Below, one piece after another: positions 57,451 through 64,000 of a stretch of DNA of 64,000 nt. A program made the position numbers and the translations under genes. Source of the DNA: Podospora bellae-mahoneyi (lineage: Eukaryota > Ascomycota > Sordariomycetes > Sordariales > Podosporaceae); NCBI RefSeq assembly GCF_035222275.1, contig NC_085881.1, positions 310,001 through 374,000 on the forward strand, given 5' to 3'. The stretch's first letter is position 1, and every line of letters begins with the position of its first letter. Under the pieces are notes generated by a model, which ran no database searches, was not told where the DNA came from, and saw only the letters and a program-made list of their open reading frames with translations.

Positions 57451-60009
57451 ATGGCGTCAAGTACACAATTATTCTACCGCCTTTGGCAGGAGGAGACGGT
57501 GCGCGAGAGATTCTTCGAGCTCTTGTCCAAACAGGACCTCTGTGCCGTGAGAGTGGCCAATTCGGCCTGCTGCAATCTCGTCACCAGGCGGCTGTTTGTC
57601 CGCATCAACTTGACCTTCACATCAAACACCTTCACCAATCCTCACCGCATTCAGGCCTTGTTAAGGATTGGCCACCACATCGAGCACCTCAGCTTCACCT
57701 TTCCCCATTCCAATGCCACCTTTCTACCCCCTCTCATTCACCCACAGACAGGCCAGGAGATCCTGTTTCTGTACAACCCCCACACGTCCATGGCTTCGGC
57801 GCTCACAAGGCCAAAGTATGGCAATTCGGAGCTCGGCGACATCCTCACGCAGCAGTACCCGCCTCTTTTCCATGCGGCCAGCAATGTTCCCTCCTTCATC
57901 AACGCCATGAAGCACATGACCAACATGCGCCACCTCACCATCAGAACTCCCGGCCAGGAGCCCAGTGAGCGTTACCGGAGGGACATTGTTGATTACGCCC
58001 TCATCAGCCTCCGCATCTCGGTCGAGCGCGCGCCTCTCACCAAGCTCACCAAGCTTTCGCTCTCTGGTGTTCACCCTTCCTCCTTCAACTACCTCCGTCA
58101 CAAGCCGGGCTTCGGCGCTCTCCCCTCGGCGGCCCTCCGATGGCGTCAAATCAAGAAGCTGTACATTTCTGTCGAGAGCTGGGACTTCTATGGCCCTGCC
58201 CCCGGTCTCGACCACCTCAAGATTATTGACGACTACATCCGGGAGTTTGCCCCTCAGCTGGAAAAGTTTTCATTCACTTGGCTTGGGAGGAAGGGACCCT
58301 GCCCCATTGCCCTCTCTGGCGACCCCCTTTTCGCCGCCCCAAGACACTCCAAGAAGTTGTTCAACGAGGTCACTTCCCCCATGTCTCCTCTTCCGCCCAA
58401 ACCACTTAGACACCCGCTCGTGATGCCCAAGTTGAGGTGCATGGCGGTCAAAAACGCGACGATGAATGCGCAGCAGGTGAAGGGACTCGTCGCCGACCAT
58501 CGGGGCACTGTCAGGGAATTTGACTTTGACAATGTGGCACTCATCAGAGGCAGTTGGGACGATGCGCTAGGCCCATTGGTGGACAAAGAAGAGGGCGGCA
58601 GTCCCGACAGCTGGTCAAGAAAATCATTCGCTTCCGCAGCCTCAAACACAAGACCCGGGACATCCAGGACAAATACCTCGCCAGGGTCTGCGGTGGCAAA
58701 CTCGTCGGAGGACGAAGCTGTCCCACCGTCGTCGGCTGCGGCCGAGGCAAGCAGGGAGTTGTTCGAGGTCGACCTTGAGGGAATGGTCTTTGGCGGCGTC
58801 AACGACGTCGACAACTTCGAGGCCGGGGTGGAGGAGTGGGCTAGGGGTGTTACTGCTGCCGCTGCTTCTGCATCTGCCAGCAACGACCGCTTGGATGACT
58901 ATGATGACGTCGCCTCTGACATTGAGGCCGCCAAGCAGGCGAGCGAAGGGTTCAGCACGACGCTTAGGAAGAGGAGGTTGAGAAAGAAGAGGAGGCACCA
59001 TGACCACGATGAAGAAGACGAGCGCAAGAGCCAGAAGAGCACCGAAAAAGAAAAGGAAAAGAGCACTCGCCACTTTCCCGGCCTCGGCAAGAGCAGCAGC
59101 AAGCTTACACTCAAACACTCGCGCAGCCGCAGCGACGAGACGGCTTCCACCACCCCCAAAGAAACCAAAGACCGTGAACGCTCTGAATCCCGTCCTCGTC
59201 TCCAACGTCGCCGCCGTCACCATCGCCACCACTCCTCGGATGATGTTCTCCCAGCTCTCCCTACAATGCCGTCCATGCCGGAGGTGGTTGGCTCTGACGA
59301 CGAGTCCTACTTCAACTCGCAGCACCCTTACTATACCTCCCCTGGTCCATCCACGCCACCCCCCCTCACCCGGTCTAACTCTCTGTCTTCCTCCCATTCT
59401 GTCTCCCCGGCCCCTTCCCCATCCCCTACCGGAAACAACAGGGGCAGCTCCAGAATCGAGATCTCAGTCCCTCTCCTCAACCCGGACCCCTTTCCCGTCC
59501 TCCTGCAGCCAACAGTTTACGACCCCTCGGCCAAGACCGGGCCGTTCGTGTGCTCCGTCGTCGGAGAGGAAGACCATGGGCTTTATGAAGACGACGGTCT
59601 GAGCCCAGCACAGAGACTGATCGAGGCGGACATGCTTGCCGAAGCGCAAGAGCGTGAGGCTAGGTCGTCTGCGCTCAAAAGAGCGAAGGAGGCAGTCATG
59701 ACGAAGCTCTCGAGAGAGTTTTCGAGAAAGGCCAACGCGAACAGTGAAAAGAACAAGGGGTCGGCGGCGGTGCAGCAGGTCGCTGGGATGATGAGCCTTG
59801 CCGATTTACCTCTGCACCCTTTGCATACCAGAGGCAATGCTAGCAGCCACAATGTGGGCGGAGGCAATAACAGTATCGGATGCAGGATCCGGGAAGGGCT
59901 GTTTGGAAAGAGCATGGCGAATGTGGCCGAGTGCAGGTCGGATCAGCAGAGGGTGACCATGGAGAGTAACGGCAGCGTGTTGGTGCCGCTTATTTTTGCC
60001 AGGTCTTGA
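57451..60009 (+). CDS. F-box-like protein of unknown target
   Basis: Single exon, 852 residues. The N-terminus (about 10-55, VRERFFELLSKQDLCAVRVANSACCNLVTRRLFVRINLTF) has the Leu/Val spacing of an F-box, the SCF-ligase adaptor that binds Skp1. Residues 60-400 form an ordered region with LRR-like strands: IGHHIEHLSFTFP, MTNMRHLTIRTPG, LTKLTKLSLSGVHPSSF, WRQIKKLYISVESWDFYG, APQLEKFSFTWLG, VMPKLRCMAVKNATMNAQQVKGLV, TVREFDFDNVALI. From about 405 the protein is disordered, with Lys/Arg/Asp-rich and Ser/Pro tracts. The last 150 residues have a Glu/Arg-rich helix (RLIEADMLAEAQEREARSSAL). It is probably a substrate receptor for ubiquitination in the cytosol or nucleus. The F-box call rests on spacing rather than strong identity; the substrate is unknown. 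Confidence 0.78.
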   Translation: MASSTQLFYRLWQEETVRERFFELLSKQDLCAVRVANSACCNLVTRRLFVRINLTFTSNTFTNPHRIQALLRIGHHIEHLSFTFPHSNATFLPPLIHPQTGQEILFLYNPHTSMASALTRPKYGNSELGDILTQQYPPLFHAASNVPSFINAMKHMTNMRHLTIRTPGQEPSERYRRDIVDYALISLRISVERAPLTKLTKLSLSGVHPSSFNYLRHKPGFGALPSAALRWRQIKKLYISVESWDFYGPAPGLDHLKIIDDYIREFAPQLEKFSFTWLGRKGPCPIALSGDPLFAAPRHSKKLFNEVTSPMSPLPPKPLRHPLVMPKLRCMAVKNATMNAQQVKGLVADHRGTVREFDFDNVALIRGSWDDALGPLVDKEEGGSPDSWSRKSFASAASNTRPGTSRTNTSPGSAVANSSEDEAVPPSSAAAEASRELFEVDLEGMVFGGVNDVDNFEAGVEEWARGVTAAAASASASNDRLDDYDDVASDIEAAKQASEGFSTTLRKRRLRKKRRHHDHDEEDERKSQKSTEKEKEKSTRHFPGLGKSSSKLTLKHSRSRSDETASTTPKETKDRERSESRPRLQRRRRHHRHHSSDDVLPALPTMPSMPEVVGSDDESYFNSQHPYYTSPGPSTPPPLTRSNSLSSSHSVSPAPSPSPTGNNRGSSRIEISVPLLNPDPFPVLLQPTVYDPSAKTGPFVCSVVGEEDHGLYEDDGLSPAQRLIEADMLAEAQEREARSSALKRAKEAVMTKLSREFSRKANANSEKNKGSAAVQQVAGMMSLADLPLHPLHTRGNASSHNVGGGNNSIGCRIREGLFGKSMANVAECRSDQQRVTMESNGSVLVPLIFARS

Positions 60010-61470
60010 GGTGGTTTAATGGGGTTTCTTGTCACTCTTTATCAACACCTTTTTTTCTCTGTCTTCTCTCATGTTAACGAATGAACGGATGGGATGACAA
60101 GACAACGGTGTTATGTATTTATGATTCAAGGACGGAAAAAAGGACTGGCTGGCATACTTTGGCAAGGTACAGGTGCAACGGACCGGTCAAACAAAGATAC
60201 CTTGGGAATGGCATCATCGCTGGTGTTGGGGATGGCGGGACATGGAAGGGTGTGTGATTGGGCGGTGGGTGGCAGGTGTTTTATGACATTTATGACCATT
60301 TTTACGTTACTATTCTGAACATTGTTATTTATCATCATCGACTTGACGATCATTACCACGATATGATATATCTCAAGTCTCTGTACCTTACTTATCTTTT
60401 GGTATCACCGAACTATGCGCACCTTGATTTCTAGAAATCCCTCAGTACCTACCTTACCTAGGACAGAGACAGCAGACGGTGTGACAGGGTCCGAAACAGA
60501 AACTCTGTGACCCTGACTGACTGCTTTGGCTGCCAAGTGCTGGTGTTTCGAGGGCGTCCAAGAAAAAGGCATCAGCATTGATAACAATCCCATGCCGTCC
60601 AACCAAGAAAGCGATCGATCGAAAATGGGCACGCTCGGCTCACTCAGCAGACAAGACTTCTTGAGATCAGCGATCACCAAGCGATGAAGCGATGAGGTGC
60701 AGCGACCAACAGGCATGGGACATGAAGTGCCTGCAACGGCTTGGCAGCACTGTTCTAGGCCCGACCGAAGGGCCGGGACGAATCAGACCAGAGCTTGCAA
60801 ATATCCGTGTCCGCCTTCAGGGTGGTTGCTAGCCCCGACGGGCATAGCGTGGACGTGTTCGCTCAGCTTCCCTGTCCCAAAAATCCTTGGAACCTGGAGA
60901 TTTGCTCCATCTGAACCCGCGAATCCGCCGCCGCAATCAATTGAGAGCCTCGACAGGTTCTCGCCCTGGGGCTAGAAGCTCAGAGCTCAGACGTCGTTTA
61001 CGGTTTTGCTTTTTGATTGATTTCGTCCTTCTATCATCTGTCTGTCAGTGCTGTCAGTCTGTCCGTCTCTCGTCCGCCTTGTGCCTGTCCTGTTCGTCTT
61101 CTTTGTCAGCCACGTGTTGTCCCCAGCAATCAGATCATCCGAACCTCCTGACCTGACAGGCCCTCCCGATCTATCTCGGCTTGCTTTGACTATCTGAAAA
61201 CCGAACCGACGCACATAACCCACAGACGACACCTGTCGGCCACCATCCTGTCCACATCTTTATGACTCGGTCGAGCCGGTATTGAGTCCAATCGCCGTTC
61301 ACCTACGAGCAACCGAAGCCCTGGATATCGCCTTCCCTCCCCCGAACTGTCACGATACGGTCCCGTCGACACGCCCATCAAGCTCTGAGCCTCCCTACAG
61401 CAAGCAGCATGCATTGGCCCCGACAGACCCGTCCAGACTGTCTTTTATAGTCTGCCGAAGTCTGCCGAAG
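60010..61470. other. Gene-free stretch, histidine-kinase promoter and leader
   Basis: Holds the F-box-like 3' flank and the kinase promoter. From about 61000 the plus strand is CT-rich. A 10-nt unit TCTGCCGAAG occurs twice in tandem (61451-61470) directly before the kinase ATG. Confidence 0.55.
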
Positions 61471-64000
61471 ATGAGAGTCGCGATCCGGGAGCAGCTCGCA
61501 GCCCTTGTGATATTTGCCGTCCTCGTTGCGCTCGCCATTGTCTCGATTCCAACATGGATATTTGTCAACAATTTTGTCATTGGCGTTGAGTCGGGTGGTC
61601 TGCTTCTGACTGCCTCGCTCAAGGCTGCAAGGATATCATCCGAAATCGATCTGATTCAGACAACATGTCTTACCATCTCGACGCGCTTGATGCTGCAACA
61701 AGCATTCAAGAACTATTATCAAGGGAAAACCGAACCTGGAAGCGAAGATCCCTGGGTGGAAGCCGTCGCCGATCTCAAAAGCGCTCTCGGCAGCTCAGGC
61801 TTCTCGGGACTTGTGCAAGGCCGCTTATACTCGAGGAATTCAACCGGCAATGCCAATGGGCTATTGAGTATCACCGGAAATGGAAACGGTGGCCCCATTT
61901 ATCTTCCCTACCTGGGAAGTAACGGCTTGCCGGTTGTGCTTGGAGACGATACTTATGGCAACGGCTTCCCGCCCATGCTCTATCCAAACATCAGCTACCG
62001 AAACAACGGCCGGCAACACCAGTTCGTCAACACGACATCCTTCTCCGCCGAGGTCTTCCCCGGCGTGTCTCTCGGCAACGGAAGTGATGGAAATGGCATC
62101 CTGCTTGGCCCTCTAGTTGTCAACTCCAGCTTTGCCCTGGTTTCCATCACCGTTCCCGTTCGCCAGAACGACCAGCCCCGTTATATATTGGGATACATGA
62201 CACTCGTTGCCACTGCGAATACCTTGATAGATGTTCAGAGGTCTCGGGAAGGGCTGGGTCGCACGGGAGTGGTCCTTTTCATGGGCTCTACGAACCCTTG
62301 GAATCACTTTGAGAGGCGGGTAGCGGCATCGAATGAAACATGGCAACCGCCGCCGGACGAGTTCTCCAAAGAAGATATACACTTCCTCCTCCCACCCCAT
62401 CCGCCAGAGGATCAGGATGATCGTCATGACCAACACAGTTATGAGTCGGGAAACTTTGGCACTCCTTTCCCCGTAACTTCTTATCCCATGGTTCACGACG
62501 TCTTCCGCAAGCAAAACCTTGAGCATCCCAACTATGCAATCAGCGACCTGACTACTACCAACGAACAAGGGCACTCGGTGGCGGTGGGTGCTGCCCGACC
62601 GCAAACATCACTGGTGTCATGGGCTGTGGTGGTGGAACAAGATGCAAATGAGGCTTTTGAACCCATTCACACCCTCAGGAGCATCCTCTTGGCCTGTGTG
62701 TTTGGCACCTTGGGACTTGTGCTGCTCCTGATCTTCCCTTGCGCCCATCTCAGTGTTATGCCTATTTTGAGGCTCAAGTCTGCCACAGAGAAGTCGATCG
62801 CCCCGCCAGGTTACGAGGATGAAGACAGCGACTCATATGACGAAGAAAACCCCAGCTCGGGGGGCACAACTTCCGGGCGGCTATCCGAAAAAACGATCGT
62901 GGGCAAGATTCGCCGTCACATCCGCAGACGCAGACGAGCCAAGGCTCGGCAGGGCATTTCGAATGAACCCACTCGTCGACAGTTCAAGATACCAGCACGT
63001 GTGGAGGACCGCAAGCACTTTGTGACGGACGAGCTGACGGAGCTTACGCAAACATTCAACGAAATGACGGATGAACTTCTGAAGCAATACACCTCGCTGG
63101 ACGAGAAAGTGGCCGAACGGACCAGGGAGCTCGAGATCAGCAAGAAGGCTGCCGAGGCTGCAAACGAGAGCAAGACCCTGTTTATCGCCAACATCTCGCA
63201 CGAGCTCAAGACACCGTTGAATGGAATTATGGGCATGTGTGCAGTTTGCATGGAGGAAGACGACATCGTTCGCATCAAGCAATCACTCAAAACGCTCTAC
63301 AAATCGGGAGATTTGCTGCTCCATCTGCTTGAGGACTTGCTCAGTTTCTCCAAGAACCAAATTGGGCAACAAGTCAGCCTTGAAGAGCGGGATTTCCGGT
63401 TGGGTGAGGTTCGATCACAGATGCTTGCCATTTTTGACAAGCAAGTCCGGGAGAACAAGGTCAGCTTTGCTGTTAACTTTGTCGGCACCGAATACATCGA
63501 CGGAAACCCAAGTCCAGAACGGACAAGCATCGACAAACGGCTTCCTGCTCTGGGCCCCCCTGGTGTCGGCAGGTTGAAGGATATGTGTCTCTGGGGAGAT
63601 CAGCATCGTATCTTGCAAGTCATCATTAACCTGGTGAGCAACAGCTTGAAGTTCACGCCAGCAGGAGGCAAGGTTGAGCTCAGGATCAGGTGTCTTGGTG
63701 AGATCGAGCAGCCAAGTGATGAGAGTAGGACATCGTCCTTCTCCAAAAATGGGTCCAACCGCCCGGGACGAACGCGTCATCGCATGGGTTCCGGGTCAAC
63801 ACATTCGGCCAGTTCCAAGGGCGGGCAGTCTCCAGCGTCACCACCACCAAAAACAGATGGCACGGCGCTCTCCATCAACCCCGTTGATCGAAAGGTTTCC
63901 ACCCACATTCAAATCAGAGAGCGCTCACCAACACCTCCACCGCCGAATGCAAGAACGTACATGTTCGAATTCGAAGTGGAAGACACAGGCCCTGGTATCC
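61471..64000 (+). CDS. Sln1-type hybrid histidine kinase (C-terminus outside window)
   Basis: Sln1 kinases sense osmolarity/turgor and feed the HOG MAP-kinase path through a phosphorelay (established in yeast). The frame is open from the ATG at 61471 to the right edge, 843 codons visible. TM1 is about 8-30 (LAALVIFAVLVALAIVSI), then an extracytoplasmic region of about 370 residues with several N-glycosylation-type NxS/T sites. TM2 is about 403-424 (ILLACVFGTLGLVLLLIF). A long HAMP/linker and coiled coil follow (about 430-565; TELTQTFNEMTDELLKQYTSLDEKVAERTRELE). The H-box FIANISHELKTPLNGI has phospho-acceptor His577. The N-box is at 718-726 (INLVSNSLKF). A Ser/Pro-rich insertion of about 85 residues precedes the G1 box DTGPGI at the edge. 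The receiver domain should lie downstream. No intron is needed in the visible part. Confidence 0.93.
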   Translation, partial: MRVAIREQLAALVIFAVLVALAIVSIPTWIFVNNFVIGVESGGLLLTASLKAARISSEIDLIQTTCLTISTRLMLQQAFKNYYQGKTEPGSEDPWVEAVADLKSALGSSGFSGLVQGRLYSRNSTGNANGLLSITGNGNGGPIYLPYLGSNGLPVVLGDDTYGNGFPPMLYPNISYRNNGRQHQFVNTTSFSAEVFPGVSLGNGSDGNGILLGPLVVNSSFALVSITVPVRQNDQPRYILGYMTLVATANTLIDVQRSREGLGRTGVVLFMGSTNPWNHFERRVAASNETWQPPPDEFSKEDIHFLLPPHPPEDQDDRHDQHSYESGNFGTPFPVTSYPMVHDVFRKQNLEHPNYAISDLTTTNEQGHSVAVGAARPQTSLVSWAVVVEQDANEAFEPIHTLRSILLACVFGTLGLVLLLIFPCAHLSVMPILRLKSATEKSIAPPGYEDEDSDSYDEENPSSGGTTSGRLSEKTIVGKIRRHIRRRRRAKARQGISNEPTRRQFKIPARVEDRKHFVTDELTELTQTFNEMTDELLKQYTSLDEKVAERTRELEISKKAAEAANESKTLFIANISHELKTPLNGIMGMCAVCMEEDDIVRIKQSLKTLYKSGDLLLHLLEDLLSFSKNQIGQQVSLEERDFRLGEVRSQMLAIFDKQVRENKVSFAVNFVGTEYIDGNPSPERTSIDKRLPALGPPGVGRLKDMCLWGDQHRILQVIINLVSNSLKFTPAGGKVELRIRCLGEIEQPSDESRTSSFSKNGSNRPGRTRHRMGSGSTHSASSKGGQSPASPPPKTDGTALSINPVDRKVSTHIQIRERSPTPPPPNARTYMFEFEVEDTGPGI

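Noticed and set aside
58642-59397. 251-codon ORF antisense to the F-box-like gene
   Set aside because: It mirrors the low-complexity half of the sense gene, with Gly/Val/Ala-rich shadow composition.
1-64000. Search by eye for transposons, retroelements, RIP-type AT blocks, tRNA and rRNA genes
   Set aside because: No reverse transcriptase, integrase or transposase motifs, terminal repeats, or tRNA B-box patterns in a foldable context were seen. A tRNAscan or repeat search could still find degraded copies.

Overview
This window looks like ordinary euchromatin from a filamentous ascomycete (Pezizomycotina, most likely Sordariomycetes and probably Sordariales). The evidence is interrupted genes with short introns (mostly 55-95 nt, GT..AG with CTAAC/CTGAC-like branch sites), GC-rich coding DNA, long low-complexity intergenic stretches, and products typical of that group: two Zn2Cys6 regulators, an Sln1-type hybrid kinase, a filamentous-fungal Atg5, an ORMDL protein and a small MARVEL protein. 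I see no transposon, retroelement, RIP-like AT-rich block, rRNA or tRNA. Species cannot be told from the sequence.

Layout, left to right. 1-2624 (-): secreted GH31 alpha-glucosidase, cut by the left edge. 3950-6741 (-): caspase-fold protein carrying C-terminal C2H2 zinc fingers. 8040-9634 (-): MATE transporter. 11083-13814 (-): Zn2Cys6 regulator. 16535-18567 (-): patatin-like protein whose nucleophile serine is a glycine. It is divergent from 19628-21934 (+), a HAM1-like (BPI-fold) protein. 22683-23325 (+): MARVEL membrane protein. 24879-25877 (+): repeat protein with five DPRVDSDxDG modules. 26500-27406 (+): conserved unknown nuclear-type protein. Then about 4.35 kb without a recognisable gene, which leads into a long Zn2Cys6 regulator (31761-35654, +).

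The right half holds atg5 (36652-37695, -), a large mostly disordered conserved protein (39298-43573, -), a 3.6-kb gene-poor stretch with one possible tiny Cys-rich ORF, and a His/Asp/Lys-rich GPI-type cell-surface protein (47146-50763, -). It continues with an ORMDL gene (51549-52338, -) divergent from an Air1/2-type zinc-knuckle protein (53813-55984, +), an F-box-like protein (57451-60009, +), and an Sln1-type histidine kinase (61471 to beyond the right edge, +).

The genes do not form one obvious cluster. Loose themes are lipid/membrane biology (patatin-like, HAM1-like, MARVEL, ORMDL), stress and cell-surface sensing (Sln1-like kinase, GPI protein, repeat protein), and cell fate or turnover (caspase-like protein, Atg5). 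Exon boundaries were read by hand from splice signals and frame continuity. For every spliced gene the exon lengths sum to an intact frame.
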